Shown here in pieces: positions 7,445 through 16,789 of a DNA stretch of 23,143 bases (the stretch's first letter is position 1; each line of letters begins with the position of its first letter). The translations under genes were made by a program, and so were the position numbers. The notes under the pieces were generated by a model that saw only the letters and a list, made by a program, of their open reading frames with translations, made no database searches and had not been told where the DNA came from. The stretch covers positions 1-23,143 of the forward strand of contig DHSB01000212.1 in the NCBI GenBank assembly GCA_002408385.1, in the 5' to 3' direction. The stretch comes from Myxococcales bacterium UBA5297. GTDB lineage: Bacteria > Myxococcota > Myxococcia > Myxococcales > UBA5297.

Positions 7445-8263
7445 ATGGCGAACGGGCGAGATCAGATTCTCGAGGGGGGCCTGCTCGACGTCGGTCCCGG
7501 GCTGGAACCCGATGAGACCCTCGACGCGGTCTGCCGCGGCGAGGTTCAGCTCATCCAGCGGCGCGCCGGGTACCGTTTTTCGGTCGACGCTCTCCTCCTG
7601 GCCGCCTTCGCCGCCCGGCCCCGCGGCAAGGTGGTCGACCTGGGGACCGGCTGCGGAGTGGTGGCGGTGCTGCTGGCCAAGCGCGGCGCTCGCTCGGTGG
7701 TGGGCGTCGAGTTGCAGCCGGGCTTGGCGCAGATTGCCCTTCGCAACGTGCGGCTCAACCGCTGCGACGAGCAGGTCCACATCGTCAACGCCGACCTTCG
7801 CGACCTGCGCGCGACGCTGCCGAGCGGCGGGTTCGACCTCGTCGTCTCCAATCCGCCGTACATCGCCAAGCGCTCGGGCCACCTCAATCCGGATCCCGAA
7901 AAGGCGGTCGCGCGACACGAGGTCTGCTGCGCGCTCGACGACGTGACGCGCGCCGCCCGCTATCTGCTGCACGACGGCGGGGGGCTGCGCCTCATCTTCC
8001 CGGCTTCACGGCTCGTCGGGCTGCTGCAGTCGGTGGCGTCCGCGGGCCTCGAGCCCAAGCGGATGCGCCTGGTCCACACCGTCGTCAACCGACCCGCCAA
8101 GCTCGTGCTGCTCGAGGCGATCAAGGCTGCCCGCGTCGATCTCGAGGTGCAGCCGCCGCTCTTCCTGCACGACGAGTCGGGGGCCTACACCCCCGAAGCC
8201 GAGCGCATCCTCGCCGATGCGACCGCGAGCATGGAGCTCTGCGAGCCGCTCGCCGAGAGCTGA
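7445..8263 (+). CDS. TrmN6-like tRNA adenine-N6 methyltransferase (COG4123 type)
   Basis: A 272-residue SAM-dependent methyltransferase. The opening TLDAVCRGEVQLIQRRAGYR, then FSVDALLLAAF, is typical of the YfiC/TrmN6 group, which methylates A37 of tRNA1(Val) in E. coli. Motif I is VDLGTGCGV (64-72), the acidic SAM-ribose position is E89, and the catalytic N6-adenine motif is NPPY (136-139). RHEVCCALDDV (158-168) matches the usual RHE region. An AAGG ribosome site lies just before ATG 7445. The closest alternative is a related N6-adenine/N5-glutamine methyltransferase; the tRNA substrate is inferred from family and from the neighbouring tRNA-modification gene. Confidence 0.85.
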   Translation: MANGRDQILEGGLLDVGPGLEPDETLDAVCRGEVQLIQRRAGYRFSVDALLLAAFAARPRGKVVDLGTGCGVVAVLLAKRGARSVVGVELQPGLAQIALRNVRLNRCDEQVHIVNADLRDLRATLPSGGFDLVVSNPPYIAKRSGHLNPDPEKAVARHEVCCALDDVTRAARYLLHDGGGLRLIFPASRLVGLLQSVASAGLEPKRMRLVHTVVNRPAKLVLLEAIKAARVDLEVQPPLFLHDESGAYTPEAERILADATASMELCEPLAES

Positions 8264-8369
8264 AAAAAAGCAAGAGCCAAGCCCCCGCGCGAATCGAGAG
8301 CCAGGCCGCGAGCGCGGCCCCGGCAGAGGTTTGGTCCGCTTCGGCGGCCGATGCGTAGGAGAGACCAAG

Positions 8370-9113
8370 ATGAGCCAAAAGAGCCAGGCCAGCGGCACGC
8401 CGCAAGCCAGCAGTCGGCCGCTTCACGCGATGTTCACCCAGGTCCCGCGCCGCTACGACCTGGTGAACCGGACCATCAGCCTCGGCATGGACGAGCGCTG
8501 GAGGGAAGCGGCCGCGCGCGCCTGCCTCGAGGGCTCACCGCGCCGGGTTCTCGACCTGTGCTGCGGCACCGGGGATCTCGCGGTGAGGCTCAAGCGCTCA
8601 GGCGGGCCGGGTGTCGAGGTCGCGGGTCTCGACTACAGCCGCCCGATGCTCGAGATCGCCCGGCGAAAGGCAGCCGAGCGCGGGGGGCAGGTCGACTTCG
8701 TCCATGCGGACGCCGCAGCGATGCCCTTCCCGGACGGCTACTTCGACCGCGTCGGCATTTCGTTCGCCTTTCGCAACCTCACCTTCAAGAACCCGATGAC
8801 GCCGAAGTACCTCGCCGAGACGCTGCGCATCCTGCGCCCGGGCGGCCGGTTCGTGGTCGTCGAGAGCTCGCAGCCACGCCAGGCGGTCATCCGTGGCCTC
8901 TACCACTTCTACATGCGGGCCTTCGTCGCCGGAGTGGGTGGACTCCTCTCCGGCGAGCCCGCTGCGTATCGCTACCTCGGAGAGTCGGCCGCACGCTTTC
9001 ACGGGCCCGACGTGGTCGCGCGCCTCTTGAAGGAGACCGGCTTCGCCGAGGTGCGCTCGGAGGGTTTGCTCTTCGGCGCGGTGCGGCTCTTCATCGCCAC
9101 CAAGGCCGGTTGA
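8370..9113 (+). CDS. ubiE: demethylmenaquinone/ubiquinone C-methyltransferase UbiE/MenG
   Basis: A 247-residue class I methyltransferase of the UbiE/MenG family, which methylates the quinone ring in the last step of menaquinone synthesis. Seen are the family opening FTQVPRRYDLVNRTISLGMD (22-41), motif I VLDLCCGTGDL (60-70), acidic D88 in GLDYS, the SFAFRNL signature (131-137) and RILRPGGRFVVVE (153-165). ATG 8370 is preferred to the longer frame because GGAG lies 8 bases upstream and the family start fits; the upstream extension is Arg/Pro-rich and overlaps the previous gene. A UbiA-family prenyltransferase follows, supporting a quinone role. Confidence 0.92.
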   Translation: MSQKSQASGTPQASSRPLHAMFTQVPRRYDLVNRTISLGMDERWREAAARACLEGSPRRVLDLCCGTGDLAVRLKRSGGPGVEVAGLDYSRPMLEIARRKAAERGGQVDFVHADAAAMPFPDGYFDRVGISFAFRNLTFKNPMTPKYLAETLRILRPGGRFVVVESSQPRQAVIRGLYHFYMRAFVAGVGGLLSGEPAAYRYLGESAARFHGPDVVARLLKETGFAEVRSEGLLFGAVRLFIATKAG

Positions 9114-9192
9114 GGGGAGAGGCGCTCTCGAGCCTTGCCGCCAAGGCTTGGAAGCCGCTAGCTTCCGGCCCCTCGCGACGAAGGAGCCGGTC

Positions 9193-10095
9193 ATGTCCCA
9201 AGCGAACGCTCTTGCCGGTTACGCCGGTGTTGCCCGAGCCCCTTTTCTCTTGCTTCCCGTCACTCTCGTCGCCAACGGCGCGGCCGCGCAGGCGTACGTG
9301 GGCGGGTTCTCCTGGATCCACACGAGCCTCGCAGCCATCGGCCTCGTCGCCGCGCACGCTGCGGTCAACGTGAAGAACGAGGTCATCGACTTCGAGACCG
9401 GCCTCGACTTCGCCACGGTCCGCACGCCGTTCAGCGGAGGGAGCGGGACGCTGCCCGCCGGAGCCTTGTCGGTCGGCAAGGCCAAGGGCTTCTTCTGGCT
9501 CAACCTGCTCGTCGCCGCGCTCGTCGCGGTGGCCTTGGTCGCGCAGGTCGGCTGGCCGCTCGTGCCGATCATCGCCGCCGGCCTCTTCTTTACCGTCTGC
9601 TATTCGCCCTACCTGACGCGCACCGGCATCGGCGAGGTCGCCGCGGGGCTCGGGCTGGGGTTGCTCCCGGTGCTCGGGGCCGCGGTGGCGCAGGACGGGA
9701 TGGTGAGCTCGGTGGCCGTCGCGGCCGGCGTGCCCGGCTTCTTCATGACCTTCAACCTCCTGCTCCTCAACGAGCTCCCCGACGAAGAGGCCGATCGCGC
9801 CGGCGGGCGCTGCAACCTCGTCCTGCTGCTGGGCCGGCGCGGCGCCGCGCGCCTCTACCTCCTGGCCGCCGGGCTCTGCCCCCTGAGCATCGCGGCGGGC
9901 GTGGCGCTGGGGATGCTGCCCTGGAGCTGCCTGTTCGCGATGGCGCCGGTGCTGGCGCTGGTGCCGGCGATTCGTTGGGCGCTCGGCGATACGGCCGCGG
10001 CCGTACCGCTGCCCGCGCTCGGCGGCAACGTGATGTGGAACCTGGGCACCAACGCGCTGCTGGCCGCCGGGTTCGTCGCCGCGCGGTGGATCTAG
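9193..10095 (+). CDS. UbiA-family prenyltransferase (MenA-like)
   Basis: A 300-residue integral membrane prenyltransferase with about eight or nine helices. The two Asp-rich sites that bind prenyl diphosphate through Mg are recognisable: NEVIDFETGLD (62-72) in the NDxxDxxxD position, and NELPDEEADRAGGR (193-206) as the second. The sequence RTPFSGGSGTLP follows the first site. ATG 9193 has AAGGAG seven bases upstream; the longer frame starting at 9148 is not needed. It lies 79 bp after ubiE on the same strand, so it most likely prenylates dihydroxynaphthoate or a related precursor that UbiE then methylates. Another UbiA aromatic substrate cannot be excluded. Confidence 0.85.
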   Translation: MSQANALAGYAGVARAPFLLLPVTLVANGAAAQAYVGGFSWIHTSLAAIGLVAAHAAVNVKNEVIDFETGLDFATVRTPFSGGSGTLPAGALSVGKAKGFFWLNLLVAALVAVALVAQVGWPLVPIIAAGLFFTVCYSPYLTRTGIGEVAAGLGLGLLPVLGAAVAQDGMVSSVAVAAGVPGFFMTFNLLLLNELPDEEADRAGGRCNLVLLLGRRGAARLYLLAAGLCPLSIAAGVALGMLPWSCLFAMAPVLALVPAIRWALGDTAAAVPLPALGGNVMWNLGTNALLAAGFVAARWI

Positions 10096-10162
10096 ACGCG
10101 GTTGGCACTGCGCCCGGAAATCGGCGCGATGTCGCTGAGGACGTCGGTGGGGACGTCGATAG

Positions 10163-10182
10163 GGGCGCACAGCAGTGCGCCC
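10163..10182. terminator. perfect hairpin between convergent genes
   Basis: GGGCGCAC (10163-10170) pairs with GTGCGCCC (10175-10182) around an AGCA loop, between the converging UbiA-type gene and the DUF2905 gene. There is no T-run on either side, so termination is only plausible. Just upstream is a short direct repeat, GGACGTCGGT and GGACGTCGAT. Confidence 0.35.
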
Positions 10183-10291
10183 GCCGGGAAATCAACCACC
10201 GACCCTCGCCATCGCCGCGGCCGATTCGTCGCGCGCGAAGCGCCTTGCGTCCCGCGAGACCATGGGTGTCCGCGACCTTGACCCGCCCGAC

Positions 10292-10522
10292 TCACCACCG
10301 CCGCAGCACGAGCCAGAGGATGAGGGTCAGGATGATGCTGATGAGCAGGCTCGTGGTGATCGGGATGTAGATCTTCAGCCCCCCGCGCTCGAAGAACAGG
10401 TCGCCAGGGAGGCGCCCGAGCTTCAGCCAGGAGAGCCGGCTGACGGCGAGGAAGAGCGCGCCCAGCCCGGCGAGCACGGCTCCGAGCACGAGCAACCATC
10501 TGCCGAGCTGCGCGAGTCCCAT
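10292..10522 (-). CDS. DUF2905 small membrane protein
   Basis: A 76-residue protein with two membrane helices (about 8-27 and 53-72). Between them is the signature LGRLPGDLFFERGGLKIYIP (35-54), and it ends in RRW. This layout matches the DUF2905 family of short bacterial inner-membrane proteins, whose function is unknown. The start at 10522 gives the usual family length; the frame runs further upstream but that part is Arg/Ser-rich and unlike the family. Its ribosome site is weak (GAAGG). It points toward the UbiA-type gene and away from the truncated Tat protein. Confidence 0.85.
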   Translation of the reverse strand: MGLAQLGRWLLVLGAVLAGLGALFLAVSRLSWLKLGRLPGDLFFERGGLKIYIPITTSLLISIILTLILWLVLRRW

Positions 10523-10652
10523 CGCCTTCAGGCTAGCCACGGCTCGGGCACGCGACTGTCGGTCGGACCGAGACAAGTGCGCGCAACCGAACATCGTAGG
10601 CGTGGACTGCCCTGGCCCTCGGCTGCCCTGGCGCCCGCTTCGAGGGCGACCG

Positions 10653-10967
10653 ATGGACGACAAGACCACGCGACCGCCGGCGCACGCCGGTCAACCAGGC
10701 GAGGAGGCTGAGGGACGGGCGCGACGTCGCCTCACCCGGCGCGAGCTCCTGCACTTGGCGGCGAGCGGCGCCGCCGTCGCCACCACGGTGGGCGGCGGCC
10801 TCCTCCTGCTCGACCGGGAGCCGGCCCGCCTCGAGCGGATTCGTGACCACCGGGTCGCGCTCCCCGGTGGCGCGCCGGCGATGGCCGTCGCCCGCGGGGC
10901 CGACCCGGCGGAGAACGCGCGCAAGGTGGTCGAGGCCCTCGGCGGCATGGACGCGTTCGTGCGGCCG
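10653..10967 (+). pseudogene. truncated 5' end of a Tat-exported DUF362 protein
   Basis: The first 105 residues look genuine. A charged N-terminus and a twin-arginine signal (TRRELLHLAASG at 28-39, then a hydrophobic stretch to about 53) are followed by MAVARGADPAENARKVVEAL and GGMDAFVRP. That is how DUF362-type proteins begin, immediately before their conserved G-D-x-V-x-x-K-P-N core. Here the core is absent: after P105 the frame enters low-complexity Arg/Ala sequence and then runs antisense through the DUF2293 gene to 11789 without a stop. A GAGGG ribosome site precedes ATG 10653. Most of the family's usual length is missing, so it appears to be the remnant of a deletion. Family assignment is from memory of the N-terminal pattern. 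Confidence 0.65.
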
Positions 10968-11060
10968 GCGCTCCGGTCCTTGGCGATTGCTGGCGCGAAG
11001 ACCGCTGCCCGCGGTGCTCGGCCCGCATCGCCTCGACCGGGTCGAGCCGGCTCGCGCGTC

Positions 11061-11750
11061 TCAGCCAACCGCCTTCAACCCCGCGATCGCCTTGCAGAGC
11101 GGGCAGCTCGCCACCGCGTGCGGCGCGTCTCGCCGGTGCAGGTCGAGCAGCACCCTCGAGATCTCCGCCAGCTCGCGGCGCACCTCGCGGCGCATGCCCT
11201 TGATCCGGGCAATCGCCATGTGGTCGTAGGCCGTCGTCTGGTGGCGCATCCAGGCGATGACCGCGGCCTCGGCCCGCCGGTCGACCTCGATGCGCTTGGT
11301 CCGCGCCACCGTCCCGCTGCCGACCGGGGTCGCGTGCGCGGTGACCGCCTGCGCGAGCCTCTCGCCGAGCTCCCGGAAGGCGGGCGCAAACCGGAGGAAG
11401 GCGAGCACCTCGGCCTCGAACTCGCGCACGTAGTCGGCCTGTGCCCGGGCGCGCCTGCGCGCGTCGGCCTCGCGGCGCTTCGCGTACGACTCGGTCGCCC
11501 GCTCGGCCTCGAGTCCGGCGCGCGCCTTCTCGATGTTCTCCGCGGGCGCCCAGACGCCGCGCGAGAAGACCTTGCGGCCGCGCTTCTCGGCGACGGCCAT
11601 GGTCGGGCCGGCCGCCTTGACCCGCCGGGTCAGCCCCGTGTCGCCCGGCGGCAGCAGCGCCCAGCCGTCCGGCACCGGGTGGATCGTGCCGTCGGGCGCG
11701 CGCACGCGCCGCGGATCGGGGGTGGGGGAGAAGACCTTCGCTTCGCTCAT
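11061..11750 (-). CDS. DUF2293 domain protein
   Basis: A 229-residue soluble protein. The N-terminal part (RAPDGTIHPVPDGWALLPPG at 17-36, then KAAGPTMAVAEKRGRKVFSRG at 45-65 in two pieces) is followed by an Arg/Glu-rich, probably helical segment (74-115). The DUF2293 region follows, with VIAWMRHQTTAYDHM (164-178) and GMRREVRRELAEISRVLLDL (185-204). The C-terminus carries a CPLC pair (216-219) that might bind metal or make a disulfide. The family function is unknown. ATG 11750 is preferred because the 44 codons upstream show no family character. It lies next to the DUF362 remnant, whose open frame overlaps it antisense. Confidence 0.8.
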   Translation of the reverse strand: MSEAKVFSPTPDPRRVRAPDGTIHPVPDGWALLPPGDTGLTRRVKAAGPTMAVAEKRGRKVFSRGVWAPAENIEKARAGLEAERATESYAKRREADARRRARAQADYVREFEAEVLAFLRFAPAFRELGERLAQAVTAHATPVGSGTVARTKRIEVDRRAEAAVIAWMRHQTTAYDHMAIARIKGMRREVRRELAEISRVLLDLHRRDAPHAVASCPLCKAIAGLKAVG

Positions 11751-11909
11751 CCGGCAATCCTCGCTGCCCGCCCCGCGGCGGCTCCATAGCACAGGCGGCG
11801 CGGCGTCGGGGCCGGTCAACGAGGCCGGCAGCCGGTCGGAAAATGCTGTCGCGAAGGACGGACCAATGCGCTCGCGCGCCACCTCGCCTCCCGGCCCGAA
11901 GCGAACAAA

Positions 11910-11938
11910 CGCGGGGCCACCAGCTACGTGGCCCCGCG
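11910..11938 (-). terminator. intrinsic terminator of the rubredoxin gene
   Basis: An 11-bp perfect stem, CGCGGGGCCAC with GTGGCCCCGCG, around a 7-base loop. On the minus strand it is followed by GTTTGTTCGCTT, a T-rich tail. It lies about 55 bases beyond the rubredoxin stop and before the upstream region of the DUF2293 gene. Confidence 0.75.
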
Positions 11939-11993
11939 GCGGTCAGACTCCGAGGAGGAGGCGGGCACGACTACAGCGCTGATGAACTGACAC

Positions 11994-12158
11994 CTACTCG
12001 TCGACCGGGGAGAACTCGTTCTTCGAGGCCCCGCACACTGGACAGGTCCAGACGTCGGAGAGCTCGTGGAACATCGTGCCCTCGTTCACCCCGGCATCCG
12101 GGTCGCCGGTCTCCGGCGAGTAGATGTATCCGCAATTTCCGCAGGCGTAGCTCTTCAT
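11994..12158 (-). CDS. rubredoxin
   Basis: A 54-residue protein translated directly from the minus strand. It starts MKSYACGNCGYIYSPETGDP and has the two iron-binding Cys pairs of rubredoxins: CGNCG (C6, C9) and CPVCGA (C39, C42). Between them are the family's Y-x-Y, P-E-x-G-D and W-x-C-P-x-C-G features, and the end is NEFSPVDE. Rubredoxins carry one electron on a single Fe(Cys)4 centre, often in oxygen or peroxide reduction or alkane oxidation; no partner gene is adjacent. AGAGGA precedes the ATG by about five bases and a strong terminator follows, so it is a single-gene unit. Confidence 0.95.
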   Translation of the reverse strand: MKSYACGNCGYIYSPETGDPDAGVNEGTMFHELSDVWTCPVCGASKNEFSPVDE

Positions 12159-12381
12159 GGCGTCCTCTCGCCGTTACGCGCGGCTCTCGGTTCAAAGATG
12201 AAGGCGGGGCCGCCGTTCGACACCTGACGGTCGAAGGGCTGTGCGGGGCAGCGAGGAGCGTCTGCGGAGGCGGGACGAGCGGCCGCGCACGGGAGAGAGC
12301 TCGAACCCCGCCCCGGCATCCGCTTTCGGCGCCGCGCGGGCGAGGGCTCGGGGCCGCGCGGGACCTGGAGGTGGCTGGGGG

Positions 12382-14661
<2,280 letters not shown>

Positions 14662-14740
14662 GGCGGGCGCAATCTAGCAGCAGGGGCCGACAGCGTGTCG
14701 GCGGGAAGAAGGCCTTCGACGCGGGCAGTCAGCGCGCTGA

Positions 14741-14885
14741 AAAAAGGTGTCGAAGAATCCTTCGTGCGAAAACCGGACAGCCCGAGCGTAGGCAGAGCTT
14801 GCGAGGCCGAAGCCAAGGGCCCCTTGACTCCGCCTCCCTCGTTCCTCGGGAGGCTACGCTCGGGGTGAGCGCCGACACTTCTTGA
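14741..14885 (+). repeat. dispersed palindromic repeat, copy 3
   Basis: It shares with the other copies GGTGTCGAAGAATCCTTCG, GCGAAAACCGGACAGCCCGA, TTGCGAGGCCGAAG and the CTCCGCCTCCCTCGTTCCTC core. This copy shows the fold most clearly. CCCGAGCGTAG (14781-14791) is the perfect inverse of CTACGCTCGGG (14854-14864), and inside it GCCTCCC (14832-14838) pairs with GGGAGGC (14848-14854). The left end GTGTCG and right end CGACAC may be short terminal inverted repeats. It lies in the region between divergent tex and the 66-residue gene, so it may sit between their promoters. Confidence 0.8.
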
Positions 14886-14968
14886 GAGGCCCGGCCGCGT
14901 GCGCGCTCATCGTCACGGTGAGGATCGGGAGGCACTGGGCGATGACGCCGGTGCTCGAGGAGGCGCCG

Positions 14969-15169
14969 ATGAAGCTCGAAGTCGATTGCTACTCCGGGTA
15001 TCGAGGCGACGAGACGCCCAGGAGGCTCGTCGTCGACGGCTCGGTCGTCGAGGTGAGCGTGGTCGATCGTTGGCGCACGCCAGAGCACCGCTACTTCCGG
15101 TTGCGCGGCGAGGACGGCACGACCTACGTCATCCGTCAGGGCGAATCTGGAGAGTGGGAGTGGGGTTGA
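14969..15169 (+). CDS. small conserved-looking protein of unknown function (66 aa)
   Basis: It starts MKLEVDCYSGYRGDETPRRL and continues with DRWRTPEHRYFRLRGEDGTT (38-57) and a C-terminal Glu-Trp-Glu-Trp-Gly. A strong GAGGAGG ribosome site lies five bases before ATG 14969, so this start is preferred to the in-frame ATG 87 bases earlier. The alternating hydrophobic pattern suggests a small beta-sheet protein. The pattern C-Y-S/A-G-Y-x-G-x-E-T-P, then D-R-W-x-x-P, H-R-Y-F and a final W recalls short hypothetical proteins of deltaproteobacteria, but no function is known to me. It is soluble, with no signal peptide. Confidence 0.75.
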   Translation: MKLEVDCYSGYRGDETPRRLVVDGSVVEVSVVDRWRTPEHRYFRLRGEDGTTYVIRQGESGEWEWG

Positions 15170-15275
15170 GCGCGCCAGTCGCGGGCGAACAGGGGGTACT
15201 CACCACTGGTCCTGGAACCGCTCGGCCAGGAAGCGCATGCGTTGGCGCTCATCGCGCCTCCTTCGACCGCCGCGG

Positions 15276-16100
15276 CTACTCGCAGGCGCCTTCCCAGAAG
15301 GTGACGACTTGATTGTCCGGAGCTCCGAAGGCGTCGCCCGTCGCCAAGAAGGCCGCAGCGCCGGGCGACAGGTCGATCCAGGTCTCGGCTCCGTACGCCG
15401 CAACGAGAGAGGTTCGGCGGCTGTCACCCGGCCCGGCGTCGATGAGCTCAACCGTGACCTGCCGACCGTTCTCGACGTTGCGCACGCAGAGCTGCTGGCC
15501 CCAGGGGATGGGCGGGATGTTCGTCTTCGGCGGATCGCAGAAACCGGCTGAGCAATCGGAGCGGATCAGCGAGTAGGTGTCCTCGTTGTAACCAGGCTGG
15601 CCACGGCCCTGGAAGACCCACCCCATCGGCAGCGCTGCATAGAAGCCGCGGTCCGAGATGTCGGTCCAGACCGCGGCGCCCTGGTTGACGTTGGTAAACC
15701 AGGTGGCGAGCACGCGCGCCATGCCGCCGGTGTAGACGGGCCAGGCTTCGCCGTAGCAATCGCCCCACTGAAGCGGCTGGGTCGTCGGCACGAGGCGGGT
15801 GCAGCTCGGCTCGCCTGCATCCGGCTCCTCGCCGGCGTCGGTCAGATCGCCTGCATCCTGGTCTTCACCGGCATCCGAAGGGTCGCCCGCGTCGTCCGCG
15901 CCGCCGTCCGCATTGAGCCCGGCGTCGTCCGCGTTGCCCGCGTCCTCGCCGGCCGCCGCGTCCGGGAACCCGGTGTCTGCCTGCGCGCCGGCGTCCAAGC
16001 TTGCCGAACCGTCGGGAAAGTCGTCGGGCAGGGGTGGAAGCTGCGTCTCGCCGCAGCCGACGAGGGCCAGGGCGGTGAGGAGGGCCAGGCTCGCGCGCAT
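15276..16100 (-). CDS. lipoprotein with Asp/Ala/Gly-rich linker and putative double-psi beta-barrel (RlpA-like) domain
   Basis: A 274-residue lipoprotein. The signal peptide ends in a lipobox LVGC (13-16), so Cys16 should be lipidated. Residues about 17-98 form an acidic low-complexity linker of repeated D-A-G units, common in Myxococcota surface lipoproteins. The C-terminal 175 residues are a globular domain with several Cys. They include GGMARVLATWF, YAALPMGW, VTVELIDAGPGD (215-226) and WIDLSPGAAAFL (241-252). The D-x-G-P and D-L-S-x-x-A-A pattern near the end is typical of RlpA/expansin-type double-psi beta-barrels, which bind or cut cell-wall polysaccharide. The fold call is an inference from two motifs; the lipoprotein call is firm. 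Confidence 0.85.
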   Translation of the reverse strand: MRASLALLTALALVGCGETQLPPLPDDFPDGSASLDAGAQADTGFPDAAAGEDAGNADDAGLNADGGADDAGDPSDAGEDQDAGDLTDAGEEPDAGEPSCTRLVPTTQPLQWGDCYGEAWPVYTGGMARVLATWFTNVNQGAAVWTDISDRGFYAALPMGWVFQGRGQPGYNEDTYSLIRSDCSAGFCDPPKTNIPPIPWGQQLCVRNVENGRQVTVELIDAGPGDSRRTSLVAAYGAETWIDLSPGAAAFLATGDAFGAPDNQVVTFWEGACE

Positions 16101-16204
16101 CGTGTTTCTCCCCGCGGTCGTTTGGGACGCGGAGTCTATCGCAGCGCAAGCCGCCGCCGATTCCGATTTCTCAGGAGCTCTCTCGGCGGCCGCTCCTTGG
16201 GGCG

Positions 16205-16245
16205 GACGAGAGGGCGCGCCCGGAGGCGCCAGGCCGCCTCTCGTC
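16205..16245 (-). terminator. hairpin at the end of the 176-aa gene
   Basis: GACGAGAGG (16205-16213) pairs perfectly with CCTCTCGTC (16237-16245), and the last base pair uses the first base of the plus-strand complement of the stop codon. The loop itself can fold (GGCGC with GCGCC). No T-run follows on the minus strand. It is probably a 3'-end structure for the SDR operon. Confidence 0.4.
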
Positions 16246-16775
16246 TAGCCTTTGGGGCGCGTGGCGGCATCTGGCAGCGAGAGCCGGAAGCTCGTAGCGA
16301 ACTGCAGCGCGGTGCGCATGCGAAAGAAGGTGACCGAAGTCGACACGAGCCGGCCGGTCTGCGCCTCGACGAGCCTGCCAAAGCAGGTGGTGTGCGAGAC
16401 AGGCAGGTTCCAGGGGCGGATGTTCACCTTCTCGCCCACGAAGCCGTAGGGGCGCCCGTTGGCCTCGAGGGCGAAGGCGTAGCGGATTTTCTGATCGGCG
16501 AAGTAGCGCACCTCGAGCGTGCCGCGGCAGGGCGCGCGGTCGCACAGGCCGCCGATGCTCACGTGCCCTTCGAGCTCCTGGCGCAGGAACCCGTCGGTCC
16601 CAGGCCTGAGCCAGACGGCGAGATCGCGAGGGCCCCAGGTGACGTGAAACTCCATCGGCTGGCGGCCCGCGGGGCCAAGGCCGGGTTCGAACTCGTGGTA
16701 GCCGGTCATCACCTCGTGCAGCGTGAAGCCGACCGGCCCTTCGCGCAGGGCTGCGAGCGATTCGAGAAAGCCCAT
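16245..16775 (-). CDS. unknown-function protein paired with SDR oxidoreductase (176 aa)
   Basis: I do not recognise a named family. The protein is soluble with no signal or membrane segment, and is rich in short alternating hydrophobic runs suggesting beta structure. Striking stretches are MGFLESLAALREGPVGFTLH (1-20), MTGYHEFEPGLGPAGRQPM (23-41), GGLCDRAPCRGTLEVRYF (75-92), FVGEKVNIRPWNLPVSHTTC (112-131) and VTFFRMRT (148-155), with three Cys and several His. A good ribosome site (GGGAGGA, five bases from ATG 16775) fixes the start and rejects the 20-codon longer frame. It begins 14 bp after the SDR stop, so the two are almost certainly one transcription unit. It might bind or act on the same, possibly lipid-like, substrate; that is a guess from context. 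Confidence 0.8.
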   Translation of the reverse strand: MGFLESLAALREGPVGFTLHEVMTGYHEFEPGLGPAGRQPMEFHVTWGPRDLAVWLRPGTDGFLRQELEGHVSIGGLCDRAPCRGTLEVRYFADQKIRYAFALEANGRPYGFVGEKVNIRPWNLPVSHTTCFGRLVEAQTGRLVSTSVTFFRMRTALQFATSFRLSLPDAATRPKG

Positions 16776-16789
16776 TTCGTCCTCCCGAT

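Noticed and set aside
8304..8319. GGCCGC/GCGGCC hairpin between the TrmN6-like gene and ubiE as a terminator
   Set aside because: Short stem, no T-run, and both neighbours run in the same direction, so read-through is as likely.
10968..11789. Continuation of the DUF362 remnant frame to 395 residues
   Set aside because: Beyond residue 105 it has no DUF362 motifs and runs antisense through the DUF2293 gene.
15200..15451. 83-codon minus-strand frame ending DERQRMRFLAERFQDQW, and a 38-codon frame after an AGGAGG at about 15258
   Set aside because: The end looks protein-like, but most of the frame overlaps the lipoprotein gene in another frame and resembles no family. The AGGAGG is only four bases from its ATG and the peptide is nondescript.
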